A DNA stretch of 64,000 nt, from positions 247,852,645-247,916,644 of the forward strand of contig JAUMIR010000005.1 of assembly GCA_030847615.1 (NCBI GenBank), read 5' to 3'. The notes beneath the pieces are model-generated. The model was not told the origin of the DNA and made no database searches. It was given only the letters and a program-made list of their open reading frames with translations. Every line of letters starts with the position of its first letter. Positions within the stretch are counted from its first letter, which is position 1. Of the stretch, positions 11,011 to 20,616 are shown piece by piece. This stretch comes from Gambelia wislizenii. Taxonomy: Eukaryota > Chordata > Lepidosauria > Squamata > Crotaphytidae. Position numbers and translations under genes: made by a program.

Positions 11011-12381
11011 TGTCCCCATGTTTCTAAGGTTTCACCATGGGCTCAGGCTGCAGTTGACTATGTAACTGCACATTCTACAAAGCCAGATTGAACAGTGATC
11101 AACCCAGACATTGACTTGTACGCCCTGTGTTCCCTGCTGTATATAGGCACATCTTACTTCTCTTCCCTTAGATTAGATCAGGAGTGGGTGGCTGTCCAGA
11201 GGATTCTGTTCTATACTTATCAATGGTGAGATATTGTGGTTCTTGCCATCTAAACACACCTGGAAGGTCATAATTGCCCCTCCCCTTGCCCTAGATGAAA
11301 TCCTGCAGCAGGCCTATATTAAGAGCTTTGCAGAGAAATGTATATAATCTCATTAAGAAGCCAGTTATTTTCCTCCTCTTCCATGTTCTCGCATGGATTC
11401 TCCTCTCTCTTCCATGGTTTGCTGTAAACATAACAGAGCATTACTGTACATTCCAAATTGGGGAAAACTACACTATGCACTGACTAGAATTGGCTGGGGA
11501 TGTTAGTTTGAAACCCTGGTTTTGGGCTGCGTTGGGTTGTTAATGATCGCTATTTCTGAGGACCATCTAAAGAGAGCTTGGAAATCCTACTATCTGGATT
11601 CCATTTATCAGAATCGTCCAGCTAGCACAGCCATGGACCTGGCGGGTTGAGGACCTTGGAAGCTGTGGTCCTCAAAAGTAATTTTCCCAAGCTCTGCATT
11701 CAGAAGATCAGGCAACAGAAAGGGTAGCAATGAGAATGAGTTGGTGAAGCTGGCATCCCCCAGATTAATACATCTATAAGGGAACAGAACCATGATGAAA
11801 AGGATCTACATTCTGATTTAGTTTTGCTTGCAGTTTTTTTTAAAGTTCTATTGCTGTAAAAATGATGAATGAATCTCCTCTCACAGTTCATGGCTATGAC
11901 CTGTGTTAGATGTGCAAGAATCCTGGTCTTCCCTAACAGCAGTAGAAAATTTTCTTTTTTAAACTTTTGCTCATCCAAAAATGGAACAAATGCTCTGCGC
12001 CAAAGAAGGCAGAGAGATTGGACAGGTGCCAGCCAAAATAGCTTCGTTCCAGTGAAAACAGGAATCAGATGTACAGGCCCTATGATAGACTAATAGCATA
12101 GTGCTATTTGCTATATGTTAATTGCAGTGACATTAGACCCATATTTTCTAATGTGCCTTAATTGCCTTAATTGTTACCATCAGTGGCCTGCAATGTCAGT
12201 CAGGAATGTCATTTACAGAAATGGCTATTGCAGAAGAGATGTTGGTTCAGTCATTGGGTATTTCTGCAGGTCACTGGAAAAAACTATATTCTCCTCTTAA
12301 ATGCCAATAAAGCATGAGAGTGTAAATAGACATGGCCCCTTGTATACCTATAGAGCATGAAAAGAGATTTCATCTAAATAT
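11011..12381. other. No feature recognised
   Basis: Non-coding, no clear repeats. Confidence 0.55.
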
Positions 12382-12555
12382 TAGGTGGAACTTTCTGAAC
12401 TGTCAGACATTGGAATAGACTGACTCAGAATGTGGAGGACTCTTCTTAGACAGAGGCTGGATGGCTATGTTTTAGGGGTGCTTTAACTGTGTATTCCTGC
12501 TCAGCAGGGGGTTGGACCAGATGGCCCTTGTGGTCCCTTCCAACTCTAATATTCT
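12382..12555 (+). mobile_element. CR1 3' end
   Basis: It contains the AGACAGAGGCTGGATGGC and GGGGGTTGGACCAGATGGCC boxes of the CR1 3' UTR and stops at a single degenerate ATTCTA unit. Confidence 0.85.
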
Positions 12556-13354
12556 AGGGCAGCCTTCTCCAACCGGTGGCCTCAAAGGGATTGGGCCCAC
12601 CCACCCTGGTCAGTGACCAATGAGATATTCTTTTCTGCCAGTGGATGGGGTTTTTGGTTACAATGTAACCCCCATCAATGGTAAGTTGCCCAGTCTAGTT
12701 TAACCACTCATATCTTCTCTTTGGGAATTTTGGAAACTGCAGTTCTGCAAAGGGAAGTGTTACAGAACTATCAACACCCTCACTGAACTACACTTCCCAG
12801 GATTCATTGGTGGAATTTGTGACCAATGGGCATGGCATCACTATATGCTTGTAACATGGATACAGATTCAAGAACAAATCTCAAGGTGGGGCCAAGAACG
12901 ACAGGTTGGTCAAGGAGAGTCTCTGCCCCCACTTCAAATATCAGGATCCAAGGCAATAATAAAGCTGTACAGTCGTATGTAAATATTTCAGTTAGACTAT
13001 TCAAAGGAGCTATCAAGATGTACTGTATATAATGTCAGAGATACAAAATGTCTTGCAAACTTGGGATCCAGACATCATTGCTGTTTCTTTACTTGAGCAT
13101 TTCTGATCAGATCTTTCTCCTTGCCTTTAAGGGCAATATTTTGTGCTGCTTAATTAACTTGTTATATGGTTTTGCCCTTTTAATCTCATTTGATCAATTA
13201 AACACATGCCCACATGTTTCATTAACTGCTGAGTAGGGCCTCTGTTAGTGTTGAAGGTGCAGGGTACAAATAAAAATCAAGAAATATAACTAATTTAGAT
13301 CCAAGCTCCGTGACATAATCTGAAGATGCATGGTGCTGAAACTGAGTTGACTAC
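12556..13354. other. Mostly unrecognised; weak MITE-like piece
   Basis: GGAAACTGCAGTTCTGC and GAACTACACTTCCCAGG at 12730-12803 are weakly inverted, as in old hAT MITEs. The rest shows nothing. Confidence 0.4.
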
Positions 13355-13782
13355 AGCTGCATCTGCACTGCACAATGGCCCGCCGTGGCCTCACATCGGG
13401 AGGCATGGAGACGCACTATTCACAATGCTGCAGCCTTATTTGAGAACTCACGCCGAACAAGTCTTGAAGAGAAACGGCAACGCAGAAAGAATCACAACCC
13501 AGAAACATCACCCAAGGAGACCTTCTGCTGTGTTTTCTGCAACCGGACGTGTTTATCTCGGATTGGCCTTTTTAGTCATCAGCGTGCTTGCAGAAAGCAT
13601 GGGATGAGTCCTTCCTGAATCTTCGATTGTGAAGAAAAGCCAGAGTTTTGTGAGATATTTATCCTTCTCTGTCAGAGAGATCTGGTGCCACAACAAACTA
13701 CAGTTCCCAGGATTCCACAGCATTGAGCCATGGCAGTTAAAGCAGTGTCAAACTGGATTATTCCTGTAGTGCAGATGCAGCC
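13355..13782 (+). mobile_element. Composite hAT-like MITE carrying a LINE zinc-finger end
   Basis: The termini are inverted repeats (AGCTGCATCTGCACTGCA on the left; GTAGTGCAGATGCAGCC on the right). The right half from about 13651 is the usual MITE (GAGATATTTATCCTTCTCTG, CAGTTAAAGCAGTGTCAAAC), matching the copies at 31655 and 50762. The left half is replaced by a foreign segment that encodes a LINE C-terminus (13385-13618). Confidence 0.65.
13385..13618 (+). pseudogene. C-terminal zinc-finger remnant of a non-LTR retrotransposon
   Basis: A 77-residue frame: HREAWRRTIHNAAALFE, then a basic stretch (EEKRQRRKN), then C49-x2-C52-x12-H65-x3-C69, a C2HC finger followed by the stop. Endings of the type SRIGLFSHxRxC after an RRRK stretch are known at the end of some vertebrate LINE polyproteins. 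The same segment occurs on the - strand at 24691-24768. The upstream reverse transcriptase is absent in both places. Confidence 0.6.
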
Positions 13783-13904
13783 TGCATCTGGCCTGGATCA
13801 GCATTTTGGTGGGAGGATGTCTGGGGATCCCACAGGTTCTGTCTTATGTTCCACTATGAAACAATGGTGATATAACTAATCATGAATGGGAGAAAAATAC
13901 TAAC

Positions 13905-14650
13905 AAAATGAATGTTAACAGGGATAAATATATGGTAGGTCTAAATCTAGGCAAGAAAAGTGAAATGCACAAGTGTAGAATGGTGACATCTGGGTTAGAA
14001 GCAGTACAAGTGCTGTACAAGGTCTTAGTAGATCACCAACTAAACAGGAGTCATTGTGATGTGGCAGCCAAAAAAAGCCAATACAAGTCTATGCTGCATC
14101 AACAGGAGTATAGTGTGCAGATCAAAAGAAATAGTTGTACCACTCTATTCTGCTTTGGTCAAACTTCATCGGGAATGCTGTGCCCAGTTCTGGCACTACA
14201 GTTTACAAAGGATATTGACAAGCTGGAAAGTTTCCAAAGAAGGTCATGGGAGATTATCAAAGTTCTGGAAACCAAGCCCTATGAGGAATGGCTTTGGGGC
14301 GGGTGGGTGTGTTCACCTTAGACAAGAGAAGACTGACAGGTAATATGATAGTCATCTTTAAATATCTTTCATTTAAAGGATGGAATGAGCTTGCTTCCTG
14401 CTGCTCCAGTGAATGGAACACACACTAATGGAATCAAATTAGTAGAAACATTGGGAAGATCTTCAACCTCAACATTAGGAAGAACTTCCTGACAGTAAAA
14501 GATTTTGATGGGGGGAATAGGCTATGGACCTTCCTTCTTTGGAGATTTTTAAACAGAGCTTGGATGGCAGTCTCTCAGGAGTGCTTTAGTTGTGTATTCC
14601 TGCATGGCATGGAGTTGGACTAGATGATCTTTCCAACTCCTTGATTCCAT
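13905..14650 (+). mobile_element. CR1 LINE 3' part, old copy
   Basis: Degenerate reverse-transcriptase C-terminal frames (KVLVDHQLNRSHCDVAAKK, then [20 protein letters not shown] in another frame) lead into the CR1 3' UTR. It is more diverged than the copies at 20 and 42 kb. Confidence 0.85.
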
Positions 14651-14699
14651 CAATATCCAGAGCTGACTCCTAATCGTAATCATAAAGGAGATTATAGTA

Positions 14700-14702
14700 G
14701 CT

Positions 14703-14755
<53 letters not shown>

Positions 14756-14787
14756 TTTCTTCTTTCTTCTTTCTTCTTTCTTCTTTC
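14700..14787. repeat. (TTTC)n then (TTC)-rich microsatellite
   Basis: About 13 uninterrupted TTTC units pass into TTCTTTC units. It follows the CR1 tail ending at 14650 by 50 bp. Confidence 0.95.
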
Positions 14788-15454
14788 TGCCTGGCTGCCT
14801 ACAGATCTATACCCACCAATAGCTAGAGCTCTTTCTGTCACCGTGGAAGCTCTGGTGAACACAGAATTCCACTCTCTTCAAGCACTTTCCCATACATGTC
14901 AGTAAATGACAGCTACAGATAATGCGACAAGTCATCTGGAGGGTACCATTGATTGCCATGGGCAATTTTTTAATTGTTGTAAGCCGCCCCGATTGAACTG
15001 GAGCACAAACAGAGTGAAACCAAGACCTTTTTCTGCCTGAGACAAGTGCCAAGGACAAAATGGCACCCTTTTCATTTGAGGTACAAAAGCTTAGCAGATT
15101 GGCATTTGAAAACTGGGAATGAGGTGACCTCCTCCAGCAGACCCGGAAGCAGTGGGCTAGGGGGCTAGGGGGCAAAGAGTTGGGAGTATGGTGGACACAG
15201 CTCTGTATTCAACCATGGTTCTGTATTCAACCCATATCTGTTGCCCAAGGCAGCTCCTTCATTCTTCCAAATGGCAGAGTCAGCTCTATACACAACTGAT
15301 TGATGGCGCTCAGGGCCTATTGGCACAGTTGGCAAAGCAGGGACTTCGATGCAGCCAGGGATGCAAGCAGCAGGAATACTTGTGTATTTTATAAGTGAAA
15401 AAAATGTTTAAACTGAGGGAGCAGGCCAAGGTTTAAGGATTTAGGAGGACAGTT
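14788..15454. other. Mostly unrecognised
   Basis: An isolated L2-like box, TTGTAAGCCGCCCCGATTG, lies near 14976-14994. Nothing else was recognised. Confidence 0.45.
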
Positions 15455-15717
15455 GAAATAATAATAATAATAATAATAATAAAATTTATTTATACCCCGC
15501 CCCTCTGTTAAAACAATCGGGGCGGCTTACAGAATTTAAAATACAATACAAATAAAATCCCTAAACACCCCCACTCCCACCCTCCCCCATAAAAAAACAT
15601 TAAACAAATATAAATTAAAAACAACTAATCTAAAATCACATTTAAAACTATAAATACAATAAAATATAATAAATGGCCAGCAGCCTAGAAGAGGCCAGGA
15701 TCCCCTGAGGCCGGGAT

Positions 15718-18700
15718 CTAATTAGGAAAGGCCTGCCGAAAGAGATCCGTCTTTAGTGCTTTTTTAAAGCCACTCAGGCTTGTTATCTGACGGATCTCAT
15801 TCGGCAGGTCATTCCACAATTTGGGGGCGACTACCGAAAAGGCCCTCTGGGAGGTTGCAGACAGCCTAGATTTTTGTGGCTGAAGCAAATTCCTCCCAGA
15901 GGACCGGAGTGCACGGGGAGGATTGTATGGGAGGAGGCGGTTCCGGAGATAAGTTGGACCCAAGCCATTTAGGGCTTTAAAGGTAATAACCAACACCTTA
16001 TACTGGGCCCGGAAACTGATTGGCAGCCAGTGGAGAGATTTTAGTACTGGAGTTATATGGTCTCTCCGAGATGTTCCTGAGACCACTCTGGCTGCCATAT
16101 TTTGTACCAACTGAAGTTTCCGGACCAAGCATGAGGGCAGCCCCATGTAGAGCGCATTGCAGAAATCTAGACGGGAGGTTACCAGCGCGTGCACCACAGT
16201 CTCGAGGTCCCTTACTTCCAGGAAATGGCGCAGCTGGCGTATCAGCCGAAGCTGATAACAGGCGCTCCTGACTGTCGCATTCACTTGACTCGTCATCTGA
16301 AGCGATGAATCAAGGAGCACCCCCAGACTGTGAACACAGTCCTTAACGGAGAGTGTGACCCCGTCCAGGACTGGAGGTTGCAACCCAACTCCTGGTTTGG
16401 GGGCCGCTACCGTGAGCACCTCCGTTTTATCTGGATTTAATCTCAATCTGTTTTTCCTCATCCAGCCCATTACTGCTTTAAGACAATCATTAAGAGGAGA
16501 GACGCCATTGGAATTCGAGGCCGATGATCGGGGCAAGGAGAAATAGATCTGGGTGTCATCAGCGTACTGATAACACCCAGCCCCATAACTGCGAATAATC
16601 TCACCCAGCGGCTTCATATAAATGTTTAACAGCATCGGGGACAGGATGGCACCCTGTGGAACACCACAAGTAAGCTCCTTTCTGCTGGAGCAGCTGTCCC
16701 CGAGCAACACCCTCTGGGACCTGCCCGAGAGGAAGGACCGGAACCACTGGAGCGCAGTGCCTCCGATTCCTAACCCCCTCAAGCGATCCAAGAGGATGCT
16801 ATGATCTATTGTATCGAAAGCCGCTGAGAGGTCCAGAAGCACCAACAGGGTCACACTACCCCTGTCAATGCTTAGACGCAGGTCATCAGTCAAGGCAACC
16901 ATGGCAGTCTCAACTCCAAATCCCGTCCTAAAGCCAGTTTGAAATGGGTCTAGATAATCGGTTTCATCCAAAACCACTTGGAGTTGAAGCGCAACTGCCC
17001 TCTCGATCACTTTGCTCAAGAATGGTAACATAGAAACCGGCCTATAGTTGTTCATGTCCAGGGGGTCAAGGGAAGATTTTTTCAGGAGCGGCCTAACGGC
17101 TGCTTCCTTTAAACAAGATGGAACACATCCTTCTCTGAGGGATGCATTGATGATGTCCTTAAGGAACATCATCAAGGCAGTCCCCCCCTGGATGGCCAGC
17201 CATGAAGGGCAAGGATCGAGAGGGCAGGTCGTCTTCCTAACCCTACCAAGTAGCTTGTCCACGTCCTCAGTACTCACAGATTGAAATTGATCCAGTAAAC
17301 TGACATCAACGGAGTTGCTGGACACCTCGTCAATTGTTTCTGCCAAATTACTGGTATCTAAGTCGGCTCTTATCTGAGAGATTTTATCTGCAAAGAAATT
17401 GTTAAACGCGTCACAGCAGGCCGTCGTTGGGTTAAGCAACGGGTTCTGCGCAGGAATAACCTGCGTCATCTCCCTTACCACCCTAAACAGCTCTGCTGGA
17501 CGGGACTCTGCAGACGCAATACGTGCAGAGGAGAAGGATCGCTGTGCTGCACGTATTGCCTCTCGATAGGACCAAAGAAAGTTCCTATGACGAGTCCTGT
17601 CGGATAAGAGTCGAGTTTTCCGCCAGTTGCGCTCTAGTCGTTGTCCAACCCGCTTCATTTTCCTAAGCTCTGCTGTATACCATGGCTTACGGTTTGAAGT
17701 GGGTTGGAAAGGACGCTTGGGAGCGATCGTGTCGATAGCCTTGGTAAGATCGTTGTTCCAGGTATTAACCAAAGTTTCGACAGGGTCACCGGCGTTACCA
17801 ACCATTAGACCCTCCAAGGCTTTCTGGAATCCTATTGGTTCCATTAGCCTTCGAGGGCGGACCATTCTAATAGGTCCACCACCCCCGGTGGGGCAGACAG
17901 TGGCTCTTAATTCAGTCTTGACCAGGAAATGATCCGTCCATGACAATGCGGTGGTTTTTATAACCTCCGCCCACGGATATTCCTGTTCCGTGCTGAAGAC
18001 CGCATCGAGGGTATGACCCGCACAATGTGTGGGCCCGATGACCATTTGGGATAGGCCCATGTTTGTCATGGTTTCCATGAACTCCCGAGCTGCACCAGTC
18101 AAATTTGTCAAGCTGTTCTCAAGTGGAATGTTGAAGTCCCCCAAAACTAAAAGTCTGGGAGACTCCAAGAGCAACTCTGAGACCAGCTGTGTCAGCTCGG
18201 TTAGGGAGTCTGCTAGACAACGGGGTGGTCGGTATACTAGCAGAATCCCCAAACTATCCCTGGTCCTCAGGCTAAGGTACATACACTCAAAGTGGACTGT
18301 GTTTCGGACAGGTATCCTGGTCAAGGTCAGATTGTTCTTATAAACCAGAGCCACTCCGCCCCCCCGCCCACTTCCCCTCACCTGCTCACTGACAGAATAC
18401 CCGGCTGGGAGGGCCTGCGCCCATGTGACAGCGCTATCCTCTCCCAGCCAGGTTTCTGTGAAGCAAGCCAGGTCGGCATCCTCATCCAAAAGTAGATCGT
18501 AAATAATATGAGTTTTATTCTTAACCGACCTGGCATTGCAGAGGAGCAAAGTAAGGTTCTGTGGAATGGTTGGTACGCTCTCCAATCCATTCCGGGAAAC
18601 AGGGTGAACTGAAGGTGGGATAGCTAACAAACAGCGATCCCGCCTTCTTTTGTACCATCTGTTCACTCTGTTCCAACCATACCTCCCTTTCCCCAGCACA

Positions 18701-18822
18701 ACTCCAATTTCCGCCCCCACTCCATCCCCGGCCTCAGCTGACGCCAATTGCAAGCTTGGAGTCCCTCTGGCTGCTGGCTGGTGTTCCTGAGGGGTGTGGG
18801 AGTGGCTTAAAACGCCAGCCAC
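15718..18822 (-). CDS. L2-clade endonuclease/reverse transcriptase polyprotein, open frame
   Basis: The single uninterrupted 1034-residue frame would carry out target-primed reverse transcription. An apurinic-type endonuclease spans about residues 88-305: N96 in LCNARS, E123 in TETWL, D229 and N231 in LGDFN, D273, and D297/H298 in SWTDHF. All the expected acidic and His residues are present. The reverse transcriptase spans about residues 565-840: NYRPVS at 592, catalytic D664 with FDTIDH at 669-674, GVPQG at 720-724, and YADD at 753-756 supplying the second and third aspartates. A C-terminal region of about 190 residues follows. The Met used here lies inside the last 5' monomer, so the first 85 or so residues have no clear domain; translation may really start further in. 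No separate ORF1 is visible. Whether the copy still moves cannot be told from sequence. Confidence 0.9.
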   Translation of the reverse strand: MAGVLSHSHTPQEHQPAARGTPSLQLASAEAGDGVGAEIGVVLGKGRYGWNRVNRWYKRRRDRCLLAIPPSVHPVSRNGLESVPTIPQNLTLLLCNARSVKNKTHIIYDLLLDEDADLACFTETWLGEDSAVTWAQALPAGYSVSEQVRGSGRGGGVALVYKNNLTLTRIPVRNTVHFECMYLSLRTRDSLGILLVYRPPRCLADSLTELTQLVSELLLESPRLLVLGDFNIPLENSLTNLTGAAREFMETMTNMGLSQMVIGPTHCAGHTLDAVFSTEQEYPWAEVIKTTALSWTDHFLVKTELRATVCPTGGGGPIRMVRPRRLMEPIGFQKALEGLMVGNAGDPVETLVNTWNNDLTKAIDTIAPKRPFQPTSNRKPWYTAELRKMKRVGQRLERNWRKTRLLSDRTRHRNFLWSYREAIRAAQRSFSSARIASAESRPAELFRVVREMTQVIPAQNPLLNPTTACCDAFNNFFADKISQIRADLDTSNLAETIDEVSSNSVDVSLLDQFQSVSTEDVDKLLGRVRKTTCPLDPCPSWLAIQGGTALMMFLKDIINASLREGCVPSCLKEAAVRPLLKKSSLDPLDMNNYRPVSMLPFLSKVIERAVALQLQVVLDETDYLDPFQTGFRTGFGVETAMVALTDDLRLSIDRGSVTLLVLLDLSAAFDTIDHSILLDRLRGLGIGGTALQWFRSFLSGRSQRVLLGDSCSSRKELTCGVPQGAILSPMLLNIYMKPLGEIIRSYGAGCYQYADDTQIYFSLPRSSASNSNGVSPLNDCLKAVMGWMRKNRLRLNPDKTEVLTVAAPKPGVGLQPPVLDGVTLSVKDCVHSLGVLLDSSLQMTSQVNATVRSACYQLRLIRQLRHFLEVRDLETVVHALVTSRLDFCNALYMGLPSCLVRKLQLVQNMAARVVSGTSRRDHITPVLKSLHWLPISFRAQYKVLVITFKALNGLGPTYLRNRLLPYNPPRALRSSGRNLLQPQKSRLSATSQRAFSVVAPKLWNDLPNEIRQITSLSGFKKALKTDLFRQAFPN

Positions 18823-19231
18823 TCCTGGCCACGCCCCCTCCTGCTACTGCTCTGCTTCCAGAAGTCCTCAGGGCCCTCCACAGCCCTCTGGCCCGGTGGA
18901 ATGGGGAGAAGAGGCTGCTTCCGGCTTAGAGTCCCTCTGGCTGCTGGCTGGTGTTCCTGAGGGGTGTGGGAGTGGCTTAAAACGCCAGCCACTTCTGGCC
19001 ACGCCCCCTCCTGCTGCTGCTCTGCTTCCAGAAGTCCTCAGGGCCCTCCACAGCCCTCTGGCCCGGTGGAATGGGGAGAAGAGGCTGCTTCCGGCTTAGA
19101 GTCCCTCTGGCTGCTGGCTGGTGTTCCTGAGGGGTGTGGGAGTGGCTTAAAACGCCAGCCACTTCTGGCCACGCCCCCTCCTGCTGCTGCTCTGCTTCCA
19201 GAAGTCCTCAGGGCCCTCCACAGCCCTCTGG
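18756..19231 (-). repeat. Tandem 170-bp monomers forming the L2 5' end
   Basis: Units begin at 18756, 18926 and 19096, so the period is exactly 170 bp with 2.8 copies and very few differences between copies. Read on the element strand, each unit contains the same start codon (18822, 18992, 19162) followed by the same 21 residues. In the two outer units the frame closes after 61 codons, because 170 is not a multiple of three; in the innermost unit it opens into the long polyprotein. The array occupies the place of a LINE promoter. Confidence 0.92.
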
Positions 19232-19965
19232 ACTTAACTTCTGATATGCTGTTGTTCCTGGAATCTAAACAAATGAAGCTCACAGTAGTCTCCACATTTC
19301 TCCTTTCAATTTTTCCAGTGTGGAAAGTATTCAGAAAGTATGCAGTGCATAATCAGCTGGCAGGATTCATTCCTCCTAAATGACATGATATGATGGTGGT
19401 ATCGACAAATGAGACCAGTACCACATCACTTTCTCCTTTGTTTCTCCTTGCCTTCTAGTCTGCCACCACTAGTCGTGTTCCATCACAACAGCCACCTTCT
19501 ACACCCACTAAACATGCTCAGTCCTCAATGGACTATTTGCTATAGATTCATCCTCTTGGGCCAGTGTGAAGCTCTCCAAAAGGACCTTTCTTGAAAGCCT
19601 GAGTGGCTGTTTCCCAGCTGCAGCATTTGCCATAGCTAGAGAAAGAGAATGACCAGGAAAGCACTCTGGATGGTGGGGATGTGATTTGCCATCCTGAGTG
19701 ATGTCATCTAGAGTTTGCCCAGAGTTACCTTATGGGCTACAATTCCCCAGCTAGATCAGGAATTCCTTGAGCTGTTCCCTACCCTGACACCCCCTGCCCC
19801 ATATCTACAATAAATTGGCAATATTTAATAATAAGGTCAAATGTGGCCTTCCATGCAGTGTGGCCAGTAAAGCTGGGGAAATTCCAAAACCAGGAATCCC
19901 AGACTAGCATTCAGGCTCAGTCAGGTATGCACTTAAGGAGGGGCCAACCCAAATTCCAAAGAAAT
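19232..19965. other. No feature recognised
   Basis: 5' flank of the L2 element; no target duplication was found. Confidence 0.5.
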
Positions 19966-20616
19966 AGACCACAAGTTGAACATGAGTCAACAGTGTGATG
20001 CGGCAGCTAAAAAGGCCAATGCGATTTTGGGCTCTATCAATAGAAGTATAGTGTCTAGATCAAGGGAAGTAATAGTGCCGCTCTATTCTGCCTTGGTCAG
20101 ACCTCACCTAGAATACTGTGTCCAGTTCTGGGCACCACAATTCAAAAAGGATATTGACAAATTGGAGCATGTCCAGAGAAGGGAACTAAAATGGTGAAAG
20201 GTCTGGAAACCATGCCTTATGAGGAAAGACTTAGGGAGCTGGGTATGTTTAGCCTGGAAAAAAGACGGTTAAGAGGCGATATGATAGCCCTGTTTAAGTA
20301 TTTGAAGGGGTGTCACATTGAAGATGGAGCAAGTTTGTTTTCTGCTGCTCTAGAGATTGGAACACGGAGCAATGGATGCAAGCTCCAGGAACAGAGATTC
20401 CACCTCAACATGAGGAGGAACTTTTTGACAGTAAGAGCTGTTCGGCAGTGGAACACACTCCCTCGGAGCGTGGTGGGGTCTCCTTCCTTGGAGGTTTTTA
20501 AACAGAGGCTGGATAGCCATCTGTCAGGGATGCTCTGATCAAGTTTTCCTACGTGGCAGGGGGTTGGACTGGATGGTCCTCGTGGTCTCTTCCAACTCTA
20601 CAATTCTATGATTCTA
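19966..20616 (+). mobile_element. CR1 LINE 3' part, young copy
   Basis: Two frames, 19976-20197 and 20191-20538, encode the CR1 C-terminal region and overlap through one frameshift. The tail is ATTCTATGATTCTA. It is very close to the copy ending at 42690. Confidence 0.92.

Larger units (their letters stand above)
15455..19231 (-). mobile_element. Near-complete L2-clade non-LTR retrotransposon
   Basis: A 3.8-kb element read on the - strand. Its 5' end is a tandem array of 170-bp monomers (18756-19231). A 1034-codon frame (18822-15718) follows, then a 3' UTR of about 260 bp that ends with two short complementary GC-rich boxes (GCCGCCCCGATTG and GGGGCGGGGTATAAAT) and an (ATT)n tail at 15458-15482. 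Box sequences in the reverse transcriptase (AAFDTIDH, GVPQGAILSP, YADDTQIY) are of the L2 type, not CR1. No clear target-site duplication is visible, as is usual for L2. A 5'-truncated relative at 29476-29967 differs from it at roughly 15 of 250 positions counted by eye, so the family has been active fairly recently. Confidence 0.9.

Noticed and set aside
15455..19260. Target-site duplication around the L2 element
   Set aside because: No convincing direct repeat was found on comparing the flanks; L2 elements often lack one.
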